Shown: positions 26,667 to 35,214 of the stretch, piece by piece
How positions within the stretch are numbered: the stretch's first letter is position 1
How the letters are laid out: each line of letters begins with the position of its first letter
NCBI GenBank assembly: GCA_964405755.1
Contig: CAYOPF010000004.1
Span: 1-44,062 of the forward strand
Direction: 5' to 3'
Origin: GWF2-33-9 sp964405755
GTDB lineage: Bacteria > Bacteroidota > Ignavibacteria > Kapaibacteriales > UBA2268
DNA length: 44,062 nt
Translations under genes and position numbers: made by a program
The notes under the pieces: model-generated
The model's input: only the letters and a program-made list of their open reading frames with translations
What the model was told of the DNA's origin: nothing
Database searches by the model: none

Positions 26667-27170
26667 TTAGCCCTTAATTACTTTTTCAAGAGGAATTTTT
26701 CTTCTTGCTGCAACCGATGTAGCATCTTCAATTGTTTGCAAAGCTCTTACTGTCGCTTTCAAAGCATTATGAGGGTTAGTCGAACCAAGACTCTTGGTTA
26801 ACACGTTCTCGACACCTGCCATTTCCAACACTGCACGAATTGCTCCAGATGCAATTACTCCCGTTCCGGGACTTGCTGGCTTCAGTAGTACCTTAGCTGC
26901 CCCGTATTTAGCTAAAATTGCATGAGGTATTGTTCCGTTTTGAATTGTCACAGCAACGATACTCTTTTTAGCTGCTTCAGTTGCTTTGGTTACTGCATCC
27001 ACTACTTCGCCCGCTTTGCCCAATCCGTATCCGACGTGTCCTTGCTTATCGCCTACTACTACTAATGCAGAGAAGCTAAAACGACGACCACCTTTAACGA
27101 CTTTTGCTGTACGGCCTACGTACACCAACTTATTAAATAATTCTATTTCTGATGATTTTACTATTGCCAC
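26667..27170 (-). CDS. rpsE: 30S ribosomal protein S5
   Basis: 167 residues. The double-stranded RNA-binding N-domain has KLVYVGRTAKVVKGGRRFSFSALVVVGD and GYGLGKAGEV; the C-domain has PASPGTGVIASGAIRAVLEMAGV and SLGSTNPHN. It supports decoding accuracy together with S4 and S12; the gene for S4 is not in this window. The start is GTG at 27170, preceded by GAGGAG about seven bases upstream. Confidence 0.98.
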   Translation of the reverse strand: MAIVKSSEIELFNKLVYVGRTAKVVKGGRRFSFSALVVVGDKQGHVGYGLGKAGEVVDAVTKATEAAKKSIVAVTIQNGTIPHAILAKYGAAKVLLKPASPGTGVIASGAIRAVLEMAGVENVLTKSLGSTNPHNALKATVRALQTIEDATSVAARRKIPLEKVIKG

Positions 27171-27186
27171 CTTTTTACTCCTCTAA

Positions 27187-27558
27187 TTATAACTTTAGTC
27201 CACTTTCTCTAGCAGCATCTGCAAGAGCTTTAACTCTACCATGATAAATATATCCGTTTCTGTCGAAAATTGCTTCTTTTATATTTTGAGCAATTGCTCG
27301 TTCGGCTATAATTTTTCCAATTAGTTTGGATTGGTCAATCTTGGTCATTTTGTCGGTAATTTTAGTTTTAACTTCTTTATCAATTGTAGATGCCGATAAT
27401 ACAACGTTTCCATTTGTATCGTCTATCAATTGAACAAAGATATTGTTCAAACTACGGAAAATGCTCAATCTTGGTTTCTCCGTTGTGCCATAGATATCTT
27501 TGCGAATCGACATCTTGCGTCGGGCACGTCTTATTTTTTTTAGTTCAAATCTATTCAT
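27187..27558 (-). CDS. rplR: 50S ribosomal protein L18
   Basis: 123 residues; binds 5S rRNA with L5 and L25. RRARRKMSIRKDIYGTTEKPRLSIFRSLNNIFVQLIDD and DRNGYIYHGRVKALADAARESGLKL are typical. It lies 24 bases after rplF and 16 before rpsE. Confidence 0.98.
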   Translation of the reverse strand: MNRFELKKIRRARRKMSIRKDIYGTTEKPRLSIFRSLNNIFVQLIDDTNGNVVLSASTIDKEVKTKITDKMTKIDQSKLIGKIIAERAIAQNIKEAIFDRNGYIYHGRVKALADAARESGLKL

Positions 27559-27582
27559 CGTTTTTCAGTGTTTATTTCTTAA

Positions 27583-28122
27583 TTATTTTGATGCTTTTTT
27601 GCCTTCTTTGCGGCGAACATATTCACCTTCGTATCGTACACCTTTACCTTTGTATGGTTCTGGTGGTCTTAGCTTTTTAATTTTTGCTGCAACCAATCCT
27701 ACGATTTCTTTGTTGGCTCCTTTAACTATTACTGTATTTGCGTTTGGAGCTTCAAAAGTAATACCATCCGGAGGTAAAAAGTATATTGGGTGTGAATATC
27801 CTAGGGAAAATAGTAAACCTTTTCCCTTCAATTCAACTTTATAACCTATTCCTTCGATTTTCAATGTTTTCGAAAATCCATCCTTCACTCCGTAAATTGT
27901 ATTGAAGCTCAATGCACGAGACAATCCATGGAGAGCTCTTACTCTTTTCTCATCATTTGGTCGACTAAAAGTTAATACATTGTCCTCAACATTAAATGCA
28001 ATTGGTTCGGGGATATCAAAAGTTAATTCTCCCAAAGGTCCTTTTGCTTTCAAAGTACGGCCATCGAAGGATACTTGTACTTTATCTGGAATGGTTATCG
28101 GTTTTTTTCCTACTCTCGACAC
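27583..28122 (-). CDS. rplF: 50S ribosomal protein L6
   Basis: 179 residues with two copies of the L6 fold; binds near the sarcin-ricin loop and elongation-factor site. SRVGKKPITIPDKVQV at the start and PEPYKGKGVRYEGEYVRRKEGKKASK at the end are diagnostic. The start is GTG (28122) with AAGGAG upstream. Standard spc position between rpsH and rplR. Confidence 0.98.
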   Translation of the reverse strand: MSRVGKKPITIPDKVQVSFDGRTLKAKGPLGELTFDIPEPIAFNVEDNVLTFSRPNDEKRVRALHGLSRALSFNTIYGVKDGFSKTLKIEGIGYKVELKGKGLLFSLGYSHPIYFLPPDGITFEAPNANTVIVKGANKEIVGLVAAKIKKLRPPEPYKGKGVRYEGEYVRRKEGKKASK

Positions 28123-28140
28123 TTTAATTTCTCCTTATTT

Positions 28141-28536
28141 CTACCAAATAGTGCAAATTACTTCACCGCCAACGTTATAATGCCTTGCTTGTTTGTCGGT
28201 CATTATACCCTTTGATGTCGAAACAATAGCAATTCCCAAGCTATTATAAACTTTTGGCAATTGTTCAACTGGTGAATAAATTCTTCTGCCTGGTTTCGAT
28301 ACTCTTTTTATTTCTCTAATAACATGTTTTTTATTGTGATATCTTAGCTTTATTTTAATAACTCCTTGTATTCCTTCTCTGATTACTTCGAAGTTATCGA
28401 TAAACCCTTGATCTTTCAAAATCAAGGCTATTCTTTCCTTAATTTTGCTCAATGGCGCTTGGGTATGACTATGACCTGCAGCACCGGCATTACGAATTCT
28501 GGTTAAAAAATCACCTACTTGATCTGATACTGGCAT
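28141..28536 (-). CDS. rpsH: 30S ribosomal protein S8
   Basis: 131 residues; central-domain 16S rRNA binder and, in other bacteria, the translational regulator of the spc operon. DQVGDFLTRIRNAGAAGHS, SKPGRRIY and the C-terminal ISTSKGIMTDKQARHYNVGGEVICTIW-like end (with V for I at its start) are typical. Gaps of 18 bases on both sides. Confidence 0.98.
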   Translation of the reverse strand: MPVSDQVGDFLTRIRNAGAAGHSHTQAPLSKIKERIALILKDQGFIDNFEVIREGIQGVIKIKLRYHNKKHVIREIKRVSKPGRRIYSPVEQLPKVYNSLGIAIVSTSKGIMTDKQARHYNVGGEVICTIW

Positions 28537-28554
28537 ATTTTTCCTCTTCCTTTA

Positions 28555-28824
28555 TTACCAACTTGCTTTATGAACACCTGGCAACTTACCATCCAAAGCT
28601 AATTGCCTGAGTTGATTTCTACACAATCCAAATTTTCTGTAAACACCGCGTCCACGACCGGTTACTGAGCATCGTAATCTGACTCGGGAGGGGGAACTGT
28701 TTCTTGGTAGTTTTTGTAGCCCTTCCCAATCGCCTTTTGATTTTAATTCTTCTCTCTTCGCCTGGTATTTTTCAACCATTCGAATTCGTTTGAGATTTCT
28801 TTGTATGACACTTAATTTTGCCAT
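28555..28824 (-). CDS. rpsN: 30S ribosomal protein S14, zinc-free (C-) type
   Basis: 89 residues. MAKLSVIQRNLKRIRMVEKY, LPRNSSPSRVRLRC, TGRGRGVYRKFGLCRNQLR and GVHKASW identify S14. Only two isolated Cys are present and there is no CxxC pair, so it is the long, zinc-independent form. Together with the zinc-free L36 of this operon, the ribosome here spares zinc at two sites. Lies between rplE (10 bases) and rpsH (18 bases). Confidence 0.98.
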   Translation of the reverse strand: MAKLSVIQRNLKRIRMVEKYQAKREELKSKGDWEGLQKLPRNSSPSRVRLRCSVTGRGRGVYRKFGLCRNQLRQLALDGKLPGVHKASW

Positions 28825-28834
28825 TTATCTTCAC

Positions 28835-29485
28835 CTATTCTTTCTTTCTGAATGGAAAACCAAATTCTTGCAACAATGCATAAGCTTCTTCATCTGTTTT
28901 TGCACTTGTTACAAATGTTATATCTAGCCCGGTTATACGACCTACTTTGTCCACGTCTATCTCTGGAAATATGATTTGTTCCTTAATGCCTAACGAAAAG
29001 TTGCCTCTTCCGTCGAAGCCTTTGTCCGGAAATCCTCTAAAGTCACGTATACGTGGCGAAGCTATATTTATAAATCTGTCTAAAAATTCGAGCATCCGTG
29101 CACGACGCAAAGTAACCATTGCACCAATTGGCATGCCTTGTCGTAATTTGAAGTTCGAAATTGATCTTTTAGCTTTTCGAATTGAAGGTCGCTGACCTGA
29201 AATCAATTCTAATTCATTAATTGCATTCTGAAGTAATTTTGGGTCACCAACTGCATCACCTATTCCCATATTCATAGAAATTTTTTCCAATCTTGGTACT
29301 TGCATTGGGTTGGAATAATTAAATTTCTTCATCAAGTTTGGCACAACATTATTAATGTAGAAGTCGTGCAGTCTTGGTTTTGGAATTTCACTATCCTTAA
29401 CCTCATCCAATCTCTTGCCATCCATAATATAGTCGGCTTTCTTCGACCCTGGTTTACCCGCTGCTTTTTTAACTGTTTTAGCCAT
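28835..29485 (-). CDS. rplE: 50S ribosomal protein L5 with N-terminal extension
   Basis: 216 residues, about 35 longer than usual (about 180). The core begins at PRLHDFYINNVVPNLMKKFNY and contains QVPRLEKISMNMGIGDA, GQRPSIRKAKRSISNFKLR and FPEIDVDKVGRITGLDI. The extension is Lys-rich (MAKTVKKAAGKPGSKKAD). The long start is supported by GAGGGG eight bases before the ATG at 29485; no ribosome site precedes the internal Met of YIMDGK. L5 binds 5S rRNA and P-site tRNA. Confidence 0.97.
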   Translation of the reverse strand: MAKTVKKAAGKPGSKKADYIMDGKRLDEVKDSEIPKPRLHDFYINNVVPNLMKKFNYSNPMQVPRLEKISMNMGIGDAVGDPKLLQNAINELELISGQRPSIRKAKRSISNFKLRQGMPIGAMVTLRRARMLEFLDRFINIASPRIRDFRGFPDKGFDGRGNFSLGIKEQIIFPEIDVDKVGRITGLDITFVTSAKTDEEAYALLQEFGFPFRKKE

Positions 29486-29502
29486 TTTAATCTTCCCCTC
29501 TA

Positions 29503-29832
29503 TTATATTACTTTACCATTAGATTTGGCATATCGTTGCTTAATCACTTTACCCTTTGTGTTTGTTTTATCAGTCAATCGAACTCCAACTCTGGTTGCCT
29601 TTTTATCGGAATCAATTAATTGAACATTTGAGTAATGTATAGGTAATTCTTTGTGAATTAGCCCACCCTTCGGATTTTGCTGAGTCGGACGAGATGCCTT
29701 TGTTCTGATATTTACACCTTCGACCAAGATTCTCATCCTATCGGGTATAACTTCCAACACTCTTCCTGTTTTGCCTTTATCGTTGCCAGTGATAACCATC
29801 ACTGTATCATTTTTCTTAATTTTCAGTTTCAT
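29503..29832 (-). CDS. rplX: 50S ribosomal protein L24
   Basis: 109 residues; assembly-initiating large-subunit protein with a KOW motif (KIKKNDTVMVITGNDKGKTGRVLEV). NIRTKASRPTQQNPKGGLIHKELPIHYSNVQL and the C-terminal RVGVRL region fit the family. Lies 18 bases after rplN and 17 before rplE. Confidence 0.98.
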   Translation of the reverse strand: MKLKIKKNDTVMVITGNDKGKTGRVLEVIPDRMRILVEGVNIRTKASRPTQQNPKGGLIHKELPIHYSNVQLIDSDKKATRVGVRLTDKTNTKGKVIKQRYAKSNGKVI

Positions 29833-29850
29833 TTTTCACTTTTCTCCGAA

Positions 29851-30219
29851 TTATAACACTTCTGGTGCAAGGGAAACAATTCTCATATAATTTTTTTCTC
29901 TTAACTCTCGAGCAACCGGACCAAAGATACGGGTTCCGCGTGGTTCGCCTTTCTCGTTTAAAATTACAGCTGCATTATCGTCGAACCTAATGTAGGAACC
30001 ATCACGACGACGTACTTCCTTTTTGGTACGAACGACAACTGCTTTGTATACTTTTCCCTTTTTGACAGGGGCATTAGGTATAGCTGATTTAACTGTAATT
30101 ACAATCAAATCTCCTAAGCTTGCATATCTTTTACCATGGCCTCCGAGAACTCTGATGCAGCGAATTTTTTTCGCACCTGAGTTATCTGCAACGGTTAAAT
30201 TGGTTTCTTCCTGTATCAT
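29851..30219 (-). CDS. rplN: 50S ribosomal protein L14
   Basis: 122 residues, the usual length. MIQEETNLTVADNSGAKKIRCIRVLGG, RRRDGSYIRFDDNAAVI and GTRIFGPVARELR are nearly invariant L14 segments. It forms intersubunit bridges with 16S rRNA. Lies 10 bases after rpsQ. Confidence 0.98.
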   Translation of the reverse strand: MIQEETNLTVADNSGAKKIRCIRVLGGHGKRYASLGDLIVITVKSAIPNAPVKKGKVYKAVVVRTKKEVRRRDGSYIRFDDNAAVILNEKGEPRGTRIFGPVARELREKNYMRIVSLAPEVL

Positions 30220-30229
30220 CTTTCACCCA

Positions 30230-30523
30230 CTATTTAGCTCGTTCAACAATTTCAATTAAAACCCATCTTTTACGGGCACTTAGAGGACGATTTTCACGAA
30301 TTTTAACTATATCACCTATATGTGCATCGTTACTCTCGTCGTGAGCCATAAACTTTTTACTTTGTTTATAGTACTTTTTGTAGATTGGATGGGCTACTTG
30401 CCTTTCTACTTTCACAGCAATGGTTTTATCTGCTTTATCAGATGTTACCACACCTTGAAGTATCCTTTTATGTGGTTTTTTAACCACAACATCCATTGTT
30501 TCCATTTGAGTTTTATCGTTCAT
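30230..30523 (-). CDS. rpsQ: 30S ribosomal protein S17
   Basis: 97 residues with the OB-fold segments RILQGVVTSDKADKTIAVKVER, HPIYKKYYKQSKKFMAHDESN, GDIVKIRENRPLSARKRW. The N-terminus is slightly extended (NDKTQMETMDVVVKK). Its start follows the rpmC stop after one base, suggesting coupling. Confidence 0.97.
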   Translation of the reverse strand: MNDKTQMETMDVVVKKPHKRILQGVVTSDKADKTIAVKVERQVAHPIYKKYYKQSKKFMAHDESNDAHIGDIVKIRENRPLSARKRWVLIEIVERAK

Positions 30524-30524
30524 T

Positions 30525-30728
30525 TTAGTTCGTTTGTTTTCTTTCTTTAATTAAAGTTTCAATCCTTGCAATATCCTTTCTCAAAGTAGTCAAACCTGCC
30601 GTATCTGTCAATTGCTTCAATGAATGTTGTATTCTTTGGCGAGCCAAAGTTTCCTTGGATTCATCTAGCAAATTTTTCAATTCCATATCGCTAAGTTCTC
30701 GTAAATCTTTTGCTTTTCTAGCTTTCAT
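30525..30728 (-). CDS. rpmC: 50S ribosomal protein L29
   Basis: 67 residues, two-helix protein at the peptide exit where chaperones and SRP dock. KAKDLRELSDMELKNLLDESKETL, RIQHSLKQLTDTAGLTTLRKDIARIETLI match the family. Two bases after rplP and one before rpsQ. Confidence 0.96.
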   Translation of the reverse strand: MKARKAKDLRELSDMELKNLLDESKETLARQRIQHSLKQLTDTAGLTTLRKDIARIETLIKERKQTN

Positions 30729-30730
30729 TT

Positions 30731-31147
30731 CTATACCAAATCAATTCGTTCAACAAATTTTGTTTTAATCGGAAGTTTGTGCGAAGCTAAACGCAACGCT
30801 TCCATAGCTGCATCGCGGGTCACTCCATCAACTTCGAACATAATTCTGCCTGGGCGAACTACTGCCACCCAGCCTTCGGGACTTCCTTTACCGCTACCTT
30901 GACGAGTTTCTGCTGGCTTCTTTGTGTATGCTTTATCGGGAAATATTCTAATCCATATTTTACCGTCACGCTTCAAGTATCTGTTTATCGCGATACGGGC
31001 AGATTCTATTTGGCGATTTGTTATCCATGCTGCTTCCATTGCCTTTAGTGCAAAGGATCCAAATGCAACCTGAGAACCTCGCCATGCTTTGCCTCTTCTT
31101 TTACCTCTTTGCGGTTTACGGAATTTTACTCTTTTTGGTGCTAACAT
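30731..31147 (-). CDS. rplP: 50S ribosomal protein L16
   Basis: 138 residues. KRVKFRKPQRGKRRGKAWRG, WITNRQIESARIAINRYLKRDGKIWIRIFPDKAYTKKPAETRQGSGKGSPEGWVA-type segments are diagnostic. It shapes the A-site tRNA path near the peptidyl-transferase centre. Lies 15 bases after rpsC. Confidence 0.98.
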   Translation of the reverse strand: MLAPKRVKFRKPQRGKRRGKAWRGSQVAFGSFALKAMEAAWITNRQIESARIAINRYLKRDGKIWIRIFPDKAYTKKPAETRQGSGKGSPEGWVAVVRPGRIMFEVDGVTRDAAMEALRLASHKLPIKTKFVERIDLV

Positions 31148-31162
31148 TTTTTACCTCGTTTC

Positions 31163-31786
31163 TTAATAAATTTCGCCTTTGAATATCCACACTTTGATAC
31201 CAATGGAACCATAGATAGTTTCGCCCCTTTGGATTGCATAATCAATATCTGCTCTCAGTGTGTGCAAAGGAGTTCTACCTTCTTTGTATTGTTCGGTACG
31301 TGCCATTTCGGCTCCGCCCAATCTGCCACTACACATAACTTTGATTCCGATTGCACCCATTCTCATTGCTGCCGAAACTGCTTGTTTCATTGCGCGACGG
31401 AAAGATACTCTTTTCTCTAATTGTTGGCCGATTGTTTCTCCAACCAGGTAAGCATCGAGTTCGGGACGCTTAATCTCATGAATCATTATCTTAACTTCTT
31501 TGTTAGTTACTTTCTTGATTTCATATTCTAGTTGAGTAATATCTTTACCTGATTTACCTATAATCACACCTGGACGAGAAGTATGAATCGTTATCCTTAA
31601 TTGCTTTGCAGTTCTGTCGATGATTATTCTTGATATACCAGCATTCTTCTTACGATTACGGATGTAATTCCTTACTTTCAAATCTTCGGTTAACTTCTCT
31701 GCATAATTAATATCATCAAACCAATTTGCATCCCAACCTCTTGTGATGCCTAATCTTAAACCTACTGGATTAGTTTTCTGTCCCAA
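31163..31786 (-). CDS. rpsC: 30S ribosomal protein S3
   Basis: 207 residues with a KH domain (SRPGVIIGKSGKDITQLEYEI) and the C-terminal RRAMKQAVSAAMRMGAIGIKV and TPLHTLRADIDYA segments. It forms part of the mRNA entry helicase site. The start codon is TTG (31786): family proteins begin MGQKTNPVG. GAGGAG, lying in the last codons of rplV, is placed for this TTG. Three bases separate the two genes. Confidence 0.98.
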   Translation of the reverse strand: MGQKTNPVGLRLGITRGWDANWFDDINYAEKLTEDLKVRNYIRNRKKNAGISRIIIDRTAKQLRITIHTSRPGVIIGKSGKDITQLEYEIKKVTNKEVKIMIHEIKRPELDAYLVGETIGQQLEKRVSFRRAMKQAVSAAMRMGAIGIKVMCSGRLGGAEMARTEQYKEGRTPLHTLRADIDYAIQRGETIYGSIGIKVWIFKGEIY

Positions 31787-31789
31787 GAT

Positions 31790-32173
31790 TTACTCCTCAT
31801 TATTTTGATTATTTTCTTCAATTTGTCCATCGGACACAATTATTGTCAAGTGATTACTTCTCTTTTTCACTCTATAAGCTCGGCCCATTGGTGCAGGCTG
31901 AATCCTTTTCATTGTAGGTCCAACATCTACTTTAGCAATCGAAACTACGAATTCTTCTTCCTTTACAGGTATTCCTAAATCTCGCTTCTTATTGCTAAGA
32001 TTGGAAATTGCTGATTTCAAAGTTTGTTCGGCAACTCTAGCTGCTTTCTTAGGGTGAAAATGTAGAATTCCAACTGCTTCTGAAGCTTTCTTACCTCTAA
32101 TCATATCGATGACTAATCTCATCTTTACGGGTGAGGATCGGATATGTTTTTTAATTGCTCTTGCTTCCATCAT
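31790..32173 (-). CDS. rplV: 50S ribosomal protein L22
   Basis: 127 residues; its beta-hairpin lines the exit tunnel. RSSPVKMRLVIDMIRGKKASEAV, VGPTMKRIQPAPMGRAYRVKKRSNHLTI-type residues are conserved. Two ATG codons in a row start the gene (32173 and 32170); either could serve. Its terminal Glu-Glu codons form the Shine-Dalgarno of rpsC. Confidence 0.98.
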   Translation of the reverse strand: MMEARAIKKHIRSSPVKMRLVIDMIRGKKASEAVGILHFHPKKAARVAEQTLKSAISNLSNKKRDLGIPVKEEEFVVSIAKVDVGPTMKRIQPAPMGRAYRVKKRSNHLTIIVSDGQIEENNQNNEE

Positions 32174-32183
32174 TTTTTACTCC

Positions 32184-32462
32184 TTATTTCTTACCATCTT
32201 TGCGATTACCTGCATGACCACGGTATACACGTGTTGGTGCGAATTCACCTAATTTATGTCCAACTAGATTTTCAGTTATATAAACGGGTACAAAGTTTTT
32301 ACCATTATGCACTGCAATTGTATGTCCTACAAAGTCGGGCATTATAGTGGATGCTCTCGACCATGTTTTTATTACTTGCTTCTTCTTCGAAGTGTTCAAA
32401 TCTTCGATTTTCTTTAGCAACTTGAAGTGGACAAATACACCTTTTTTTAAAGATCTCGACAT
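32184..32462 (-). CDS. rpsS: 30S ribosomal protein S19
   Basis: 92 residues. MSRSLKKGVFVHFKLLKKIE, KTWSRASTIMPDFVGHTIAVHNGK and LGEFAPTRVYRGHAG are near-invariant. It forms the head complex with S13 next to the A-site. Lies 9 bases after rplB. Confidence 0.98.
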   Translation of the reverse strand: MSRSLKKGVFVHFKLLKKIEDLNTSKKKQVIKTWSRASTIMPDFVGHTIAVHNGKNFVPVYITENLVGHKLGEFAPTRVYRGHAGNRKDGKK

Positions 32463-32471
32463 TATTCTTTC

Positions 32472-33308
32472 CTAATTTTTTCTTCTTCTAACAATGTATT
32501 TATTAGATTGATTCTTTGGTTTTCTTGTTTTCAAACCTTTTGCGTATTTACCCCAAGGTGACTCTGGATGCTGGCGACCACCACCAGATTTCGAAGCACC
32601 TTCGCCACCACCCATCGGGTGATCTACAGGGTTCATTGCCATACCGCGTGATTGTGGACGAACTCCTTTCCATCGCAATCTGCCTGCTTTGCCCCACAAT
32701 ATGTTGAAATGATCAGGATTGCTCACTTTTCCAATAGTTGCAAAGCAATTGCTATTCACCATTCGGATTTCGCCTGATGGCAACTTGATGTGAGCATGTT
32801 TGCCTTCCACTGCCAACAATTGGCACGACACACCAGCACTACGGGCTAGTTGTCCGCCTTTGCCTGGCTTCATTTCTATATTATGGATAAATAAACCAAC
32901 TGGAATATTTTTCAAGGGTAATGCATTTCCATCTTTGAATTCTGCATTTGGAGATGTTAAAATAACGTCGCCTACTTTCAGTTTGTCGGGTGCCAAGATA
33001 TATCTCAATTCACCATCTTGATACTTTACTAATGCTATTCTTGCTGTACGGTTCGGATCATATTCAATTGTTTCGACTGTTGCAGGAATATCGAATTTAT
33101 TTCTTTTAAAATCGATTATACGGTACAACCTTTTATGACGACCTCCTCGGTGACGAGATGTTATTCGGCCTGTATTGTTTCTTCCACCAGTATTCTTAAT
33201 TGGAGCGGTTAACTTTTTATATGGTTTATCGGTTGTTACATCCGAAAAATCATCTACTGAGTAGAACCTTGTTCCTGGTGTGATTGGTTTTAATGTTCTT
33301 ATTCCCAT
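32472..33308 (-). CDS. rplB: 50S ribosomal protein L2
   Basis: 278 residues. GRNNTGRITSRHRGGRHKRLYR, DPNRTARIALV and the C-terminal region RGMAMNPVDHPMGGGEG carry the conserved His needed for peptidyl-transferase function. The order rplW-rplB-rpsS is standard for the S10 cluster. Confidence 0.99.
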   Translation of the reverse strand: MGIRTLKPITPGTRFYSVDDFSDVTTDKPYKKLTAPIKNTGGRNNTGRITSRHRGGRHKRLYRIIDFKRNKFDIPATVETIEYDPNRTARIALVKYQDGELRYILAPDKLKVGDVILTSPNAEFKDGNALPLKNIPVGLFIHNIEMKPGKGGQLARSAGVSCQLLAVEGKHAHIKLPSGEIRMVNSNCFATIGKVSNPDHFNILWGKAGRLRWKGVRPQSRGMAMNPVDHPMGGGEGASKSGGGRQHPESPWGKYAKGLKTRKPKNQSNKYIVRRRKN

Positions 33309-33324
33309 TTTTTTCTTCTCTCAA

Positions 33325-33624
33325 TTATTCTTCTTGTGCACCTGATACTATTTCAATAACGAAACCTTCTTTCAAAGTTACATAAGCCTTCTTTCTTAAT
33401 GCTGTACGCCCTTTCATCAACCCTTTTTTGGTAAATCGGGATTTGTTTTTCCCCTTCATATTCAATGTACGAATGCTTTGCACTTCTACTTCGTAAAGTT
33501 CTTCTACTGCTTTCTTAATTTCAATTTTATTGGAGTTTGGGGCTACCTCGAATACATATTGTCTATTATGTCCCATACCCATTGCTTTTTCCGATATGAT
33601 CGGTCTTCTGATTATGTCGAACAT
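33325..33624 (-). CDS. rplW: 50S ribosomal protein L23
   Basis: 99 residues; the main docking site for trigger factor and SRP at the exit tunnel. IIRRPIISEKAMGM, YVFEVAPNSNKIEIKKAVEELYEVEV and the basic loop NMKGKNKSRFTKKGLMKGR fit. Lies 10 bases after rplD. Confidence 0.97.
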   Translation of the reverse strand: MFDIIRRPIISEKAMGMGHNRQYVFEVAPNSNKIEIKKAVEELYEVEVQSIRTLNMKGKNKSRFTKKGLMKGRTALRKKAYVTLKEGFVIEIVSGAQEE

Positions 33625-33634
33625 TGCTTACCCC

Positions 33635-34258
33635 TTACTTTAAAATTTCTTCGATTTTGTTGATTGCATTTTGCAATATCACTACATTCTTATGTGTCAT
33701 TATATCGTAAACTGATATCTTATCAGCTGGATGAACATCCACCTTCGGAATATTTCGTGTAGATACATAGAAAAATTTATCTACTTCTTCTGTCAAAATT
33801 AATGTTGATTGACCATCTAATTTCAAATTCTTTAGCAATTGCATTACTTCTTTAGTTTTGAAATTATCAAGGTTAAATTCATTTAGAACTTTAACTGTAT
33901 TTTCGCTTATTCTAATCGATAACGCAGATTTTTTAGCTAATCTTTTAACTTTAACTGGAACTTTCAAATTATATTGATGTGGTTTTGGTCCATGAACAGC
34001 ACCACCGCCTACCCAAAGAGGTGAACGAGTGGAACCAGCTCTTGCAGTTCCGCGTCCTTTCTGACGCCATGGCTTTTTACCACCACCAGATACTTCCGAT
34101 CTATCTTTTGCCTTATGTGTGCCTTGTCTTTGGTGAGCTAAATAAGCAACCACATTTTGGTGAATTGCATATTCATTGGGTTTAATTGCAAAAATTGCAT
34201 CACTCAATTCCACTTGGCCTACTACTTCGCCTTGTTTGTTATATAAATCTACTTGCAT
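33635..34258 (-). CDS. rplD: 50S ribosomal protein L4
   Basis: 207 residues. The tunnel-lining loop is clear: RQGTHKAKDRSEVSGGGKKPWRQKG, RGTARAGSTRSPLWVGGGAVHGPKP. In some bacteria L4 also represses the S10 operon; no leader structure for that is evident here. Lies 4 bases after rplC. Confidence 0.98.
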   Translation of the reverse strand: MQVDLYNKQGEVVGQVELSDAIFAIKPNEYAIHQNVVAYLAHQRQGTHKAKDRSEVSGGGKKPWRQKGRGTARAGSTRSPLWVGGGAVHGPKPHQYNLKVPVKVKRLAKKSALSIRISENTVKVLNEFNLDNFKTKEVMQLLKNLKLDGQSTLILTEEVDKFFYVSTRNIPKVDVHPADKISVYDIMTHKNVVILQNAINKIEEILK

Positions 34259-34262
34259 CTCT

Positions 34263-34886
34263 TTATCCTTTCAATATTTCTAATAAACCATTCTTTGCAC
34301 CAGGCACGCTACCTTTAATCAATATCAAGTTCTGTTCCGGAAATATTTCTACGATTTCTAAGTTACGGGCACTTATGCGTTTGTTACCCATTTGGCCTGC
34401 CATTCTTATACCTTTCAATACTTTGGATGGGTAGGATGATGATCCAATCGAACCAGGGTGTCTCACTCTGTCGGATTGTCCGTGAGTTATCATTCCAATG
34501 CCTCCAAAGTGGTGTCGCTTAACAACGCCTTGGAATCCATGACCTTTGGAAGTACCTACTATTTTGACCTTATCACCTATTTGAAACTTTTCGACTGTAA
34601 GAACATCGCCAGTTGAGTAACTCCCTTCCAAATCTCTAAATTCTTTTAACAACTTATGTGGTTTTAGACCGTTTTTCTTAAACTGACCTAAAACTGGTTT
34701 TGTTAATTTTTTCTCTTGAACTTCTTCGAATCCAACTACTACTGAATTATAGCCATCGTTTTCGAGCGTTCGCAATTTTACTACCGGGCACGGACCAGCT
34801 TGTACCAATGTTACAGGTATTTGTCTACCTTCCTCGGTATAAAGCGTAGTCATTCCTATTTTTCTGCCAAGTATTGCTGCTTTCAT
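34263..34886 (-). CDS. rplC: 50S ribosomal protein L3
   Basis: 207 residues. ILGRKIGMTTLYTEEGRQIPVTLVQAGPC, VKIVGTSKGHGFQGVVKRHHFGG and MAGQMGNKRISARNLEIVEI are conserved; its long loop reaches toward the peptidyl-transferase centre. Lies 8 bases after rpsJ. Confidence 0.98.
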   Translation of the reverse strand: MKAAILGRKIGMTTLYTEEGRQIPVTLVQAGPCPVVKLRTLENDGYNSVVVGFEEVQEKKLTKPVLGQFKKNGLKPHKLLKEFRDLEGSYSTGDVLTVEKFQIGDKVKIVGTSKGHGFQGVVKRHHFGGIGMITHGQSDRVRHPGSIGSSSYPSKVLKGIRMAGQMGNKRISARNLEIVEIFPEQNLILIKGSVPGAKNGLLEILKG

Positions 34887-34894
34887 TTTTTCCC

Positions 34895-35197
34895 TTATAC
34901 TTTGACTTCTACATCTACACCTGCCGGCAATTCAAGCCTCATCAGTGCATCTACTGTTTTCTGTGATGAATTGAAAATATCAATTAATCTTTTATGAGTT
35001 AATAGTTCAAATTGCTCTCTCGATTTCTTATCCACGTGCGGAGAGCGATTGACCGTGTAAATTTGTCTTCTTGTTGGCAGTGGCACTGGCCCTACGACCA
35101 GTGCTCCTGTTTGCTTCAATGTTTTCACAATCTTTTCGCTACTTTTGTCGATTAGATTGTGGTCATAAGACTTTAATTTAATTCTGATTTTTTGCAT
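34895..35197 (-). CDS. rpsJ: 30S ribosomal protein S10
   Basis: 100 residues. RIKLKSYDHNLIDKSSEKIVKT, VVGPVPLPTRRQIYTVNRSPHVDKKSREQFELLTHKR-type residues match the family. S10 also joins NusB in transcription antitermination. The gene follows tuf by 17 bases with no visible promoter, so the str and S10 clusters form one unit. Confidence 0.98.
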   Translation of the reverse strand: MQKIRIKLKSYDHNLIDKSSEKIVKTLKQTGALVVGPVPLPTRRQIYTVNRSPHVDKKSREQFELLTHKRLIDIFNSSQKTVDALMRLELPAGVDVEVKV

Positions 35198-35214
35198 TTT
35201 TTGGCTTTTCGATT

